61,767 bases of DNA from Pseudomonas sp. NBRC 111124 (GTDB lineage: Bacteria; Pseudomonadota; Gammaproteobacteria; Pseudomonadales; Pseudomonadaceae). Shown piece by piece: positions 36,348-45,508 of this stretch. A program made the position numbers and the translations under genes. Below the pieces are notes generated by a model, which was given only the letters and a program-made list of their open reading frames with translations, made no database searches and had not been told where the DNA came from. How positions within the stretch are numbered: position 1 is the stretch's first letter; every line of letters starts with the position of its first letter. The stretch is from positions 1-61,767 of the forward strand of contig NZ_BCBA01000020.1 in NCBI RefSeq assembly GCF_001320245.1, read 5' to 3'.

Positions 36348-37037
36348 ATGAGCGAGCTGATTACCTACCACGCCGAAGACGGCATCGCCACCCTGACCCT
36401 GAACAACGGCAAGGTCAACGCCATCTCGCCGGATGTCATCGCGGCCTTCAATGCCGCCCTCGACCGCGCCACACAGGAGCGTGCCGTGGTGATCATCACC
36501 GGCCAGCCGGGCATCCTCTCCGGCGGTTACGACCTCAAGGTGATGACCTCCGGCCCTAAAGAAGCCGTCGCCCTGGTCACCGCCGGCTCCACCCTGGCCC
36601 GCCGCCTGCTGTCGCACCCGTTCCCGGTGATCGTCGCCTGCCCCGGCCATGCCGTGGCCAAGGGCGCGTTCCTGCTGTTATCGGCGGATTACCGCATCGG
36701 CGTTGAAGGCCCGTACAAGATCGGCCTGAACGAAGTGCAGATCGGCATGACCATGCACCACGCCGGCATCGAACTGGCCCGCGACCGCCTGCGTCGCTCG
36801 GCCTTCCACCGCTCGGTGATCAATGCCGAAATGTTCGAGCCCAAGGATGCACTGGATGCTGGTTTCCTCGACAAGGTCGTGCCGGCCGAGCAGTTGCTTG
36901 AGGTGGCCAAGGGTGTTGCCGGGGAGCTGAAAAAGCTGAATATGCTCGCCCACAAGAACACCAAACTGAAGGTACGCAAGGAGCTGCTGGAAACACTGGA
37001 CGAGGCCATTCTGCTCGACCAGGGCCACATGGGCTGA
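36348..37037 (+). CDS. Crotonase-family enoyl-CoA hydratase/isomerase
   Basis: 229 aa, short for the family (about 260). It has GGYDLKVM and the second oxyanion segment ACPGHAVAKGAFLLLSADYRIG, but the usual catalytic Glu region is AKGAF...VQIGMTMHHAG, so the exact reaction is uncertain. AAGGA lies 8 nt before ATG. The longer frame upstream has no ribosome site. Confidence 0.87.
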   Translation: MSELITYHAEDGIATLTLNNGKVNAISPDVIAAFNAALDRATQERAVVIITGQPGILSGGYDLKVMTSGPKEAVALVTAGSTLARRLLSHPFPVIVACPGHAVAKGAFLLLSADYRIGVEGPYKIGLNEVQIGMTMHHAGIELARDRLRRSAFHRSVINAEMFEPKDALDAGFLDKVVPAEQLLEVAKGVAGELKKLNMLAHKNTKLKVRKELLETLDEAILLDQGHMG

Positions 37038-37118
37038 TAACACCGGCTCACACCAAGGTTTGCTCCGGCCAGTGCACAGCCGTACACTGCGCCGCGACTG
37101 TCTGGTGTGAGCCATACC

Positions 37119-37838
37119 ATGCTTTACTCGCTTCGCATGCTCCTGCTGGCGCTGCACTTCCTGATAGTGGGTGCCGTTGGCCTGCTGATCGGCCTGCTGC
37201 GCCCCTTCAACCGCGACAATAGCCGCCTCTTCGCCCGCCTCTACAGCCTGCCGGCCACCTGGCTGATGCGCATCAAGGTCAAGGCCGAAGTCGGCCCGCT
37301 GTGGGACCAGCCGCCTGGCTGCGTGATCGTCGCCAATCACCAGTCCAACTTCGACCTGTTCATTCTCGGCCATGTGGTGCCGCAACGCACCGTCGCCATC
37401 GGCAAGAAAAGCCTCGGCTGGATTCCACTGTTCGGCCAGCTGTTCTGGCTCGGTGGCAATGTGCTGATCGACCGCAAAAACGCCTACCAGGCGCGCAAGG
37501 CCATGCAGACCACCACACGCATCCTGCAGGACGACACCTCGATCTGGATCTTCCCCGAAGGCACGCGCAACCCTGAAGATCAGTTGCTGGCGTTCAAGAA
37601 AGGTGCGTTCCACATGGCCATCGACGCCGGTGTCCCCATCGTGCCGGTGTGCGTCAGCCGCTATGCCCGGCGCCTGAGCCTGAACAGCTGGCGGCGGCGT
37701 ACCGTGATCGTGCGCTCGCTGCCACCGATCGCCACCAACGGCCTCGGCCACCAGGACCTGCCGGCGCTGATCGAGCAGTGCCGCACCCAGATGCAGCAGT
37801 GCATCGACCGCATGGAAGATGAACTCGCCCACCATTAG
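37119..37838 (+). CDS. plsC: 1-acyl-sn-glycerol-3-phosphate acyltransferase
   Basis: The 239-aa membrane acyltransferase has an N-terminal TM segment, the HX4D motif NHQSNFD, and the substrate motif PEGTRNPEDQ. It makes phosphatidic acid from lysophosphatidic acid. The ATG at 37119 is preferred to the GTG at 37107. Confidence 0.92.
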   Translation: MLYSLRMLLLALHFLIVGAVGLLIGLLRPFNRDNSRLFARLYSLPATWLMRIKVKAEVGPLWDQPPGCVIVANHQSNFDLFILGHVVPQRTVAIGKKSLGWIPLFGQLFWLGGNVLIDRKNAYQARKAMQTTTRILQDDTSIWIFPEGTRNPEDQLLAFKKGAFHMAIDAGVPIVPVCVSRYARRLSLNSWRRRTVIVRSLPPIATNGLGHQDLPALIEQCRTQMQQCIDRMEDELAHH

Positions 37839-37901
37839 GTTGCTCTGCGCGCCACGACGGCCCAAGCTGTTACCCGTGTGCAACCTGAGAAGTGGATAAC
37901 C

Positions 37902-38873
37902 ATGGGTCGAGTCGTGGCATCGGCGGTGTATGCCGCAGGCAGAAAGGTCACCAACATCAGCATCGACGAAGGCAGCGAGTGGGCGCGCAAGCCGGGGCAC
38001 TTCGTGTGGATCGGCCTGGAAGAGCCCAATGCCGAAGAGCTGGCCAACCTGCAATGCCAGTTCAACCTGCACGAGCTGGCCATCGAGGATGCACTGGAAA
38101 AGCACAGCCGGCCCAAGCTGGAAACCTTCGGTGACGCGCTGTTCATCGTCACCTACTCGCCGGTACGCCATGAGGGCAAGCTGGAGTTCATCGAAACCCA
38201 CATCTTCGCCGGCAACGGCTACATCATCACCTGCCGCAACGGCCACTCGAAATCCTACGCCCTGGTGCGCCAACGCTGCGAAGCGCGCCCGCTGCTGCTC
38301 GAACACGGCGAGGACTTCGTGCTGTATGCCCTGCTCGACTTCGTTACCGAGAACTACCAGCCGGTCAGCGAAGCCATTCATGGCGAGATCGAGGAGCTGG
38401 AACAGAGCGTGCTGAGCACGACGCTGCAGGAAGAGGACATCCAGCGCCTGCACAGCTTGCGACGCGACATCCTGCGCCTGCGCCGCTACGTGGCGCCGAT
38501 GGTGGAAGTGAGCGAGGAACTGCAGCGCCTGAGCTTCCCGTTCATCGACAAGAACATGCGCCCGTACTTCCGCGATGTGCAGATCCACGTCACACGGCAG
38601 ATGGAAGACCTGGCCGGGATCCGCGACATTGCCAGCCAGACCATCGAGATTGGCATGCTGCTGGAATCGTCACGGCAGAGCATCGTGCAACGCAAGTTCG
38701 CCGCCTGGGCGGCGATCCTCGCCTTCCCCACAGCGATTGCCGGGGTTTACGGGATGAACTTCCAGAATATGCCGGAGTTGAGCTGGCACTACGGCTACTT
38801 CGCGGTGCTGGGGCTGATCGGCGTGGGCTGTACGGCGTTGTATGCCAGCTTCAAAAAATCTGGCTGGCTTTAG
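37902..38873 (+). CDS. corA: CorA-family divalent cation transporter
   Basis: 323 aa: large N-terminal cytoplasmic alpha/beta funnel, long helix, then two C-terminal TM helices with the signature YGMNFQNMPEL between them and a basic tail KKSGWL. Imports Mg2+ (or Co2+/Ni2+) as a pentamer. Not clearly regulated by any visible element. Confidence 0.93.
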   Translation: MGRVVASAVYAAGRKVTNISIDEGSEWARKPGHFVWIGLEEPNAEELANLQCQFNLHELAIEDALEKHSRPKLETFGDALFIVTYSPVRHEGKLEFIETHIFAGNGYIITCRNGHSKSYALVRQRCEARPLLLEHGEDFVLYALLDFVTENYQPVSEAIHGEIEELEQSVLSTTLQEEDIQRLHSLRRDILRLRRYVAPMVEVSEELQRLSFPFIDKNMRPYFRDVQIHVTRQMEDLAGIRDIASQTIEIGMLLESSRQSIVQRKFAAWAAILAFPTAIAGVYGMNFQNMPELSWHYGYFAVLGLIGVGCTALYASFKKSGWL

Positions 38874-38880
38874 AACGCAG

Positions 38881-38962
38881 GGGGCGCTTTGCGCCCCTTT
38901 CGCGACACAAGGCCGCTCCTGCAGGGGTACGCGATCTGCTGTAGGAGCGGCCTTGTGTCGCC
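38881..38962. repeat. Terminator hairpin plus REP inverted pair
   Basis: GGGGCGC-TTT-GCGCCCC hairpin (38881-38897) just after corA, followed by a REP pair of the cgacacaaggccgctcct class (38898-38923 and 38939-38962). Same composite as at 15589 and 52189. Confidence 0.85.
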
Positions 38963-38972
38963 CAGCAATCTG

Positions 38973-39707
38973 TCACGCAGCGCTGTCGCTGGCCTTGGTC
39001 GGCTGCTGAATGAAGCGCATCATCCACTCGCCAACCAGGTCGCCCTGGTGCTCGGTGGCCAGGCTGGCAATGGCCTTGTGGTACACCTCGTCCCCCAGGT
39101 ACTCCTGACGCGCATCGAGCAGCGCCCGCGAGTAGTCATGAACGAACTCCGGGTGGCCCTGGAAGCACAGCACCTGGTCACGGATGTGGTACGCCGCATT
39201 CGGGCAGAAATCGCTGGAGGCAATCACCGTGGCGCCTTCCGGCAGCTCGGTGACCTGGTCCTGGTGGCTGATCAGCAAGGTCAGCTCGGAAACCTCCGGG
39301 TCCATCCACGGCGCATGCGCCGCCAACGAGTATCGGTGAACGCCCACGCCCCAGCCCTGGCCAGCGCGCTCGGCCTTGCCACCCAGGGTCAGCGCCAGCA
39401 ACTGATGACCGAAGCACACGCCCAGCAGCTTCTCGCCACGCTCGTAGAGCTTGAGCAGGTAGGCCTTGAGCGTCTGGATCCAGGGGTCGCTCCCGAACGA
39501 ATCGGCCTTGCTGCCCGTCACCAGATAGGCATCGAAGCGTTCGCCTTCGGGCGGGTAGTGGCCGTTCATCACGTTGTACACACGAAACTCGGCTGCGATC
39601 GGCTGACGCGAGAAAAGCTGCTCGAACATCCTTCCGTAGCCCTGGTACTGCGCGGTCAACTCCGGTCGCAGGACATCGGTTTCAAGGATGCAGATGCGTA
39701 ACGACAT
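38973..39707 (-). CDS. Class I glutamine amidotransferase-like protein
   Basis: 244 aa. Nucleophile Cys in LLGVCFGHQLLA, His in CFQGHPEFVHDY with the Glu beside it, giving a complete GATase triad. It resembles GuaA-domain homologues and gamma-glutamyl hydrolases acting on small amines. No synthetase partner lies beside it. The start at 39707 (MSLRICIL) follows AGGA. Confidence 0.9.
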   Translation of the reverse strand: MSLRICILETDVLRPELTAQYQGYGRMFEQLFSRQPIAAEFRVYNVMNGHYPPEGERFDAYLVTGSKADSFGSDPWIQTLKAYLLKLYERGEKLLGVCFGHQLLALTLGGKAERAGQGWGVGVHRYSLAAHAPWMDPEVSELTLLISHQDQVTELPEGATVIASSDFCPNAAYHIRDQVLCFQGHPEFVHDYSRALLDARQEYLGDEVYHKAIASLATEHQGDLVGEWMMRFIQQPTKASDSAA

Positions 39708-40034
39708 AGGGATAGTCCTGAACGACATGGGTGGGAATCTGGTGTAGAGACTGACGCGAAAGCCACGTACAAGCAAGTAGGCTGCACTGACGAACGGTCA
39801 CATTTTGTCGGGGAAGCGCCAGTGGATACGCGGCTGTCTAGGCAGAGCGTGCCAGCGCGATAGCCAATGGCCTCATAGCCATTCGATATCGCACAACTGC
39901 TACTTAGAACAAAGGGTTCTCGACGATGGATGACGCACACCCTGCGCGTGGTTTATATCCACTTACATGAGACAAGCAGACCCGACAAGGAAGCCACCGG
40001 GTATTCAGGAATAACAACAAGAAGGCGGTCCGCC
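39708..40034. other. Gene-poor stretch with a 36-nt imperfect hairpin
   Basis: No credible gene. The only structure is an inverted repeat at 39857-39892: 15-nt arms with two mismatches around a 6-nt loop. A second small stem (AGAAC/GTTCT) lies near 39907-39921. Confidence 0.5.
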
Positions 40035-40130
40035 ATGTTCAGACAATCGAAACTTCGCCAAGCCGGGCTCATTCTTTTCGCCACGACTTTGCTGCTCATA
40101 CTTCCCAACCTTACGCGGTTGTTCGGCTGA
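40035..40130 (+). CDS. Very small single-TM protein (31 aa)
   Basis: A 31-codon frame with AAGGCGG about 8 nt before the ATG. Sequence: basic N-terminus (FRQSKLRQ) then a single hydrophobic helix AGLILFATTLLLILP. It would be a small inner-membrane protein. No homologue recognised; it could be chance. Confidence 0.45.
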   Translation: MFRQSKLRQAGLILFATTLLLILPNLTRLFG

Positions 40131-40185
40131 CAGCGCCCATGCTGCGCTTGGGTTAATCTTCTGGCTTTACGGTCGGAGGTTATCC

Positions 40186-40986
40186 ATGCGCCACTGCCTT
40201 GCCGCGCTAGCCCTGTTGTTGAGCCTGCCGCTATCGGCGGCGCAGTTGCATCTGGAGCTGGGCGACAGCGCCCGGCAATGGTCCAGCGACGAACTGTTGA
40301 AGCACCCTCAGGCGCAAGACATCGACATCGATCAGGACGTTTCCTACAAACGGCCCATGCATTATCGCGCCGTACCTTTGGCAACGCTGCTGCAAGGGGT
40401 CAAAGCCGATGACCACCTGCAGGCGGTGGCCATGGACGGATTTGCTGCAGAAATGCCGGCTGGGCCGTTGCTGCAGGAGGGTCCGGCACGGGCCTGGCTG
40501 GCCGTCGAGGACCCGGCCAAACCGTGGCCAGCGCTGGGTGACGGCAAGCCGAGCGCCGGGCCGTTCTACCTGGTATGGACCAACCCGCAGGCAAGCAGCA
40601 TTCGCCCTGAGCAATGGCCCTTCCAAGTCGCCACGATTCGCCGCCTGGCGTCAGTTGAGCAACGTTTTCCGGCGCTGCTACCGGACCCAAAACTGGCGGC
40701 CAACGACCCGGTGCGTCAGGGGTTTGCGCTGTTCCAGCAGAACTGCCTGGCCTGCCATCGGCTCAATGGTGCCGGGGACGCCCAATTCGGCCCGGATCTG
40801 AACGTGCCACACAACCCGACCGAGTATTTCCGGCCTGAGTATTTACGTATGTATATTCGCGACCCGCAGAGCTTGCGGCAATGGCCTCACTCGCGGATGC
40901 CGGGGTTTGCCGAAAGTGTGTTGAGTGAACGGGAGCTTGATGCGCTATTGGCTTATCTGGCGCATATGGCTGGGCGCAGGCCTTGA
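40186..40986 (+). CDS. Periplasmic c-type cytochrome with N-terminal extension
   Basis: 266 aa: signal peptide (1-19), a roughly 130-aa N-terminal domain resembling the molybdopterin-oxidoreductase beta fold, then a cytochrome c domain with CLACH haem motif (about residue 188) and an axial Met in RMPGFAESVL. GGAGG precedes ATG. The N-domain has no Cys that could bind molybdenum, so it may serve for docking only. Confidence 0.85.
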   Translation: MRHCLAALALLLSLPLSAAQLHLELGDSARQWSSDELLKHPQAQDIDIDQDVSYKRPMHYRAVPLATLLQGVKADDHLQAVAMDGFAAEMPAGPLLQEGPARAWLAVEDPAKPWPALGDGKPSAGPFYLVWTNPQASSIRPEQWPFQVATIRRLASVEQRFPALLPDPKLAANDPVRQGFALFQQNCLACHRLNGAGDAQFGPDLNVPHNPTEYFRPEYLRMYIRDPQSLRQWPHSRMPGFAESVLSERELDALLAYLAHMAGRRP

Positions 40987-41000
40987 AATTGGGGGGAGCA

Positions 41001-41026
41001 TCTTCGCGGGCACGCCCGCGAAGAAG
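41001..41026. repeat. Solo REP-like palindrome
   Basis: TCTTCGCGGGCACGCCCGCGAAGA-type palindrome between the convergent cytochrome and rraB genes. Confidence 0.7.
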
Positions 41027-41041
41027 GCAACACATTCCCGT

Positions 41042-41374
41042 TCAGGCAATCAGCCTTTCCTGCTTGACGCCCCACCCTTCGACTTCGCCGCCATAGGGTG
41101 AAACGACCTGCTCGAAGGCCTCCTCGAAGTCACCGATCCCACCGTAGGTGGCATACATGACCTTGCTCAGTTCCAGGTGCCACGCGCCATCGTCCAGTTC
41201 ACGCACCTGAGCATTCAATGATTCGCCACGAAATTGCCCGGCTGCCCGTCGCGCGCCGGCTTCATCTGGAAATACCGCGTAGAACTCGATGGGGTGGATG
41301 CGGGTGAAGTCGAAACCGCCAGCTTTCATCTGGCGCAGGACATTACTGCTGATATCGTCGTTCAGGCTGCTCAT
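41042..41374 (-). CDS. rraB: RraB-family ribonuclease E inhibitor
   Basis: The 110-aa acidic protein belongs to the RraB family (FYAVFPDEAGARRAAG; VMYATYGGIGDFEEAFE; SPYGGEVEGWGV). In E. coli RraB binds RNase E and lowers its activity. ATG at 41374 with GGGAGGA upstream; the longer reading frame is excluded by that strong site. Confidence 0.85.
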   Translation of the reverse strand: MSSLNDDISSNVLRQMKAGGFDFTRIHPIEFYAVFPDEAGARRAAGQFRGESLNAQVRELDDGAWHLELSKVMYATYGGIGDFEEAFEQVVSPYGGEVEGWGVKQERLIA

Positions 41375-41548
41375 GAATCGTCCTCCCGAATAATGCGATG
41401 GATAGACTTTCCGTGCACTACGCACCTGCCAGCACTGCCGGCAGATCGAGCTGATGCAAGACGCGAATTGAATGGGTGCAGGCCCGCAGAAAAGGCCAGC
41501 ACCTCCCACCAGCGTAGTGCCTGTGCAGGCACCACGCCAACCCGTGAT

Positions 41549-41785
41549 TCAGGGCGCTTCTTGAATGCTGGTGATGATCACGCCACTCTGCTCCTTGAGC
41601 CAGCGTGCAGTAGGGGATGGGGCGCGGTCCTGGAAGTCGTTGAGGTCCAGCTCATCCATGACCGGAAACAGATGCGAACGGATGGCGCGGGCCGCCTCCT
41701 CCTCGCTGGGGCAATGTTCACCGTGCAGCAATAACGTGGTCGGCTCGCCTTTCTGGTCGGCAAAGATGACTTCCCACTCTTTCAT
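41549..41785 (-). CDS. Small hypothetical protein
   Basis: 78 aa, acidic, no signal peptide or TM. GAGAGGG precedes the ATG. Contains a single Cys (HGEHCPS). No family recognised. Confidence 0.7.
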   Translation of the reverse strand: MKEWEVIFADQKGEPTTLLLHGEHCPSEEEAARAIRSHLFPVMDELDLNDFQDRAPSPTARWLKEQSGVIITSIQEAP

Positions 41786-41885
41786 TGAATTGCCCTCTCA
41801 TTCAAAGAACACCCGGTGAGTGACGCCTGTAAATGCAGACCTTGGGGGTTGGAATTCGTTCATGCCAGCGCCAGCCACAAAAACA

Positions 41886-41910
41886 GAAAGGGCCGCTAAG
41901 CGGCCCTTTC
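41886..41910 (-). terminator. Terminator of the sulfatase gene
   Basis: 12-bp perfect stem GAAAGGGCCGCT/AGCGGCCCTTTC with a 1-nt centre, followed on the minus strand by T-rich bases. Confidence 0.85.
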
Positions 41911-41927
41911 CGTTTACTGCCTGATGC

Positions 41928-43985
41928 TTACTTCTTTGGCGTACCGTGGACAACACCGGCGGTATTGTCCAGCAAGCTCTTGGTGGCCGTCTGGATGAAG
42001 GCCTCAAGCTGCTGCAGCATCATCGGCTGCTCCGGGCTTTCGATCAGCTCGGCCTTGAACTCGCTGCCCAGCTGGTAGCGGTACATGCGCGGGCTCATGT
42101 CCTTGGACTCGATGAGCAGGTGATCGCCCTTGACCATGCCGACGATCTGCTCGCTGCCCGACGGCTTGATCATGCCCATGCCCGGGTCGCCCTCAGGCAG
42201 GTTGAGCAGGTCACGGCCCCAGCACTGGTGACGGGTTTCGCCACCCAGGCGGCCCATGATGGTCGGCACGATGTCGACCTGGGTACCCACGGTGTGGCTG
42301 ACCGCACCGAACTTCTCCTGGATGCCCGGCGCGATCAGCAGCAGCGGCACGTTGAAGCGGCCCAGGTCCAGCTCGGTGACCTGCTGCTGGTTGCCGAAGC
42401 CATGGTCGCCGACGATGACGAACAGGGTGTCCTTGAAGTACGGCTCTTTACGCGCCTTCTCGAAGAACTGGCCCAGCGCCCAGTCGGAGTAGCGCATGGC
42501 GGTCAGGTGCTCGTCCAGGCGGCCTTGGCCGGTGACCTTCTCGACCGGCAGGTTGGCCGGCAGCGCGTACGGGGTGTGGTTGGACAGGGTCTGCAGCAGC
42601 GCGTAGATCGGCTTCTTCTGGTCGTGTTTGGCCAGTTCCTCGTTGCCGCGGTCGAACATGTCCTGGTCGGACACGCCCCAGGTCGGGTCGGAGAACACCG
42701 GATTGACGAAGTCGTTACGGCCGATGAAGGTGGTCATGCCCTGGTTGCCGAAGAACCCGGACTGGTTGTCCCAGGCGAAATCGCCGTTGTAGACGTAGAC
42801 GTCGTCGTAGTCACGGGCACTGAGCAGCGCCGGCAGGCCCGACAGCTTGTGGCCGCCCTCTGGGGTCTGCATCAGGTATTCGAAACCTGGCAGGTTGGGG
42901 AAGCAGGCCATGGTGGCGAACATGCCCTGGTGGGTATGGGTGCCGTTGGAGAAGAAGCGGTCGAACAGCAGGCCCTCTTTGGCCAGCTTGTCGAAGTACG
43001 GTGTGATGTTGTTCGGGCTGCCCAAGGCGCCTACCGAGTGGCCGGCGAAGCTCTCCATGAGGATAACGACGACGTTCTTGATCGGCAGGGTACGGTCGGC
43101 CGGCGGCACGAAGTCACGGCGCACGGCAGCCTCGTCGGCATCGACCAGGGTGTCGTTGGCAGTCAGCAGCTGCTTGCGCACGGTCTCGGTGGCCAGGTCC
43201 TGCTTCAGCACCGGCTTCCAGATATTGGCGCGGTCTTCGCCGAAGCGGCTCTTGGCGGCGTCGATCAGGGTCAGGGTGCCGTTCAGGCCCAGCTGGTTGA
43301 CGAAGTTGGAGTCGGTGGTGAAGGCATCACCCCAGCGCATCGGCGGGCCCTGCCGCAGGGTGCCACGGGCGGCGACCACGGCTACCAAGAGGATCACCAT
43401 GAACACCGCCACGCGGGCGTACCATGGCGCCACGCGCTGTTCGCCGGTACCGCGGGTCAGGCGGTCGATGCCCTTGAACAGCAGGCTCAGCAGCCAGGTG
43501 CCGAAGGCCCAGGCCAGCAGGTAGCGGACCACCGGGAAGCCGTACCAGAGCATGCTCAGCACGGTCTTCGGGTCTTCCTTGATGTACTGGAAGACCAGGC
43601 CGTTGAGGCGCTGGTGGAACTCACGGTAGAAGTCCATCTCCATCAGGCCGAGGAACATCACCACGCTCGAAGCGAGGGTCAGCCAGAAGCGGAACAGCCC
43701 GCGCCGGGCCATGAGCCAGGGGCTGAGCATCGCCAGCAGCAGAGGAATGCTCAGGTACACCACCACCCGCAGGTCGAAGCGCAAACCGTTGAGGAAGCCT
43801 TCGGCGACCGTCGAGTATGGGGTGTCGCCGATCATGTCGCTGTTGTAGACCAGCAGCGCCAGGCGCACCAGGCTGAGCATCAACATGATCACCAGGCCGC
43901 TGAGCAGCGTATAGGCCAGGTGCGATTTCAAGGTCGGCGTGAACGCTCGCGCGCCCTGTTGCCTCAAGGCATCCGTGTTAGCCAT
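41928..43985 (-). CDS. LtaS-like sulfatase/phosphoglycerol transferase
   Basis: 685 aa: five TM helices in the first 210 residues, then a periplasmic alkaline-phosphatase-fold domain. Metal-site residues: Glu in VVILMESFAG, Thr in FFSNGTHTHQGM, Asp/His in FVIVGDHGFG. The family polymerises glycerophosphate or modifies osmoregulated glucans; in Pseudomonas the role is not settled. Start ATG at 43985 (MANTDAL). Confidence 0.9.
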   Translation of the reverse strand: MANTDALRQQGARAFTPTLKSHLAYTLLSGLVIMLMLSLVRLALLVYNSDMIGDTPYSTVAEGFLNGLRFDLRVVVYLSIPLLLAMLSPWLMARRGLFRFWLTLASSVVMFLGLMEMDFYREFHQRLNGLVFQYIKEDPKTVLSMLWYGFPVVRYLLAWAFGTWLLSLLFKGIDRLTRGTGEQRVAPWYARVAVFMVILLVAVVAARGTLRQGPPMRWGDAFTTDSNFVNQLGLNGTLTLIDAAKSRFGEDRANIWKPVLKQDLATETVRKQLLTANDTLVDADEAAVRRDFVPPADRTLPIKNVVVILMESFAGHSVGALGSPNNITPYFDKLAKEGLLFDRFFSNGTHTHQGMFATMACFPNLPGFEYLMQTPEGGHKLSGLPALLSARDYDDVYVYNGDFAWDNQSGFFGNQGMTTFIGRNDFVNPVFSDPTWGVSDQDMFDRGNEELAKHDQKKPIYALLQTLSNHTPYALPANLPVEKVTGQGRLDEHLTAMRYSDWALGQFFEKARKEPYFKDTLFVIVGDHGFGNQQQVTELDLGRFNVPLLLIAPGIQEKFGAVSHTVGTQVDIVPTIMGRLGGETRHQCWGRDLLNLPEGDPGMGMIKPSGSEQIVGMVKGDHLLIESKDMSPRMYRYQLGSEFKAELIESPEQPMMLQQLEAFIQTATKSLLDNTAGVVHGTPKK

Positions 43986-44129
43986 GAATGGGAAGGTCCT
44001 AGGATTGCGGTTTGCGGAGGTGGCGCTGGGGCTGGCCCAACGCAAGCATTATGCGGGAGCGGATTCTGTTTAATCCAATGTGAAAATTTTGTCACGTCAC
44101 TATTGCTGATTTTGTCTGGGACGCGGCTT

Positions 44130-44321
44130 TCATATCCGCACATTACCCCGTGGCCCGGCAATCGCCCAGATCACCAGGCCGAGCACCGGCAACAGGGCTA
44201 TCAGAAGAATCCACAGCACCTTGATCCCGACTTCGCTGCCGCTCTTGATCACATTGAGGATTGCCCAGATGTCCAGGGCGAGGATGATCAGGCCGACCAG
44301 GCCATTGAAGGTAGAGCCCAT
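44130..44321 (-). CDS. Small PLDc_N-domain membrane protein
   Basis: 63 aa with two TM helices: FNGLVGLIILALDIWAILNV and VLWILLIALLPVLGLVIW; GPRG tail. ATG at 44321 has AAGGAGA upstream. The longer frame to 44426 has no site. Confidence 0.8.
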   Translation of the reverse strand: MGSTFNGLVGLIILALDIWAILNVIKSGSEVGIKVLWILLIALLPVLGLVIWAIAGPRGNVRI

Positions 44322-44445
44322 TGCCACGTTCTCCTTGAAAGGCTGTTGCTGAGCATAGTCCTCTATTGGGGTCATAGAAGGGAATCCTTGGCCTGCGACG
44401 CTGGTCACTGCATAAACTGCAAGCATTCATGGATTCGAGGTTCGT

Positions 44446-45384
44446 ATGCCCCCCGCCCACAGCCACAGCGCCACCCCACCTTCCCTGCTCAGCGCCTGGC
44501 GCCAGCAAGTGCTCAGCACACCATGGCTAAGCGCGGGCCTGGGCGTGAGCTTGCTGGCGGTCATCGTGCTGCTGGCGGCCAGCTTCTGGAATGCCATCAA
44601 CGGCGACCATGCCGACAACCTGCACCTGGCCGCACTGGGCGGGCTTTCCGGTTTCGCCGCCACGGCCTTGGGCGCGGTGCTGGCCGTGGTGTTGCGCGAT
44701 GTCAGCGCGCGCAGCCAGGATGTGATGCTCGGCTTTGCCGCCGGCATGATGCTCGCCGCCAGTTCGTTCTCACTGATCCTGCCGGGCCTGGATGCCGCGC
44801 GCGCAATCACCGGCAACGGCCCGGCGGCAGCGCTCACCGTGGTACTGGGCATGGGTTTGGGCGTGCTGCTGATGCTTGGCCTTGACCGCTTCACCCCGCA
44901 CGAGCATGAAAGCACCGGCCCCTGCGGCCCGGAGGCCGAGCGCATCAACCGGGTGTGGCTGTTCGTGCTGGCGATCACCTTGCACAACCTGCCCGAGGGC
45001 ATGGCGATCGGGGTGAGTTTCGCCAATGGCGACATGAACATCGGCTTGCCACTGACCAGCGCCATCGCCATTCAGGACATCCCCGAAGGCCTGGCCGTAG
45101 CCCTGGCCTTGCGGGCAACCGGGCTGTCCAACCTCAAGGCTGCACTGGTGGCGATCGGTTCGGGGCTGATGGAGCCCTTGGGCGCGGTGATCGGCCTGGG
45201 CATTTCCACCGGGTTTGCCCTGGCCTACCCGATCAGCATGGGGCTGGCGGCGGGGGCGATGATCTTCGTGGTGTCCCACGAGGTGATTCCCGAGACCCAC
45301 CGCAACGGGCACCAGACTTCGGCGACATTGGGGTTGATGGGTGGGTTTGCGGTGATGATGTTTCTCGATACTGCGCTGGGCTGA
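44446..45384 (+). CDS. ZIP-family divalent metal transporter
   Basis: The 312-aa transporter has the metal-path motifs HNLPEG (TM4) and QDIPEG (TM5), a His/Glu-rich N-terminus and loop (FTPHEHES), and eight predicted helices. Imports Zn2+ or a related cation; resembles GufA/ZupT. No Zur box was seen in the short upstream region. Confidence 0.93.
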   Translation: MPPAHSHSATPPSLLSAWRQQVLSTPWLSAGLGVSLLAVIVLLAASFWNAINGDHADNLHLAALGGLSGFAATALGAVLAVVLRDVSARSQDVMLGFAAGMMLAASSFSLILPGLDAARAITGNGPAAALTVVLGMGLGVLLMLGLDRFTPHEHESTGPCGPEAERINRVWLFVLAITLHNLPEGMAIGVSFANGDMNIGLPLTSAIAIQDIPEGLAVALALRATGLSNLKAALVAIGSGLMEPLGAVIGLGISTGFALAYPISMGLAAGAMIFVVSHEVIPETHRNGHQTSATLGLMGGFAVMMFLDTALG

Positions 45385-45402
45385 CGCTGTTGGTTGACTG
45401 TG

Positions 45403-45496
45403 CTGGCCTCTACGCGGGCGCGCCCGCTCTCACAGGTTCCTCACACAACTGAAGACTTGTAGAGGTCCTGTGGGAGCGGGCATGCCCGCGAAGAAG
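45403..45496. repeat. REP inverted pair
   Basis: Units 45403-45435 and 45467-45496 between convergent genes. Confidence 0.85.
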
Positions 45497-45508
45497 CAGA
45501 AGATGCAT

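Noticed and set aside
36678..38588. 636-aa minus-strand ORF across crotonase, plsC and corA
   Set aside because: Antisense to three genes with clear motifs; composition is that of a shadow frame.
39656..39940. 94-aa minus-strand ORF upstream of the amidotransferase
   Set aside because: Overlaps the start of the amidotransferase gene, no ribosome site, Ser/Cys-rich composition unlike neighbours.
41946..44885. 979-aa plus-strand ORF antisense to the sulfatase gene
   Set aside because: Very His/Gln/Val-rich, no domain, and opposite to a gene with full catalytic motifs; a typical GC-rich antisense frame.
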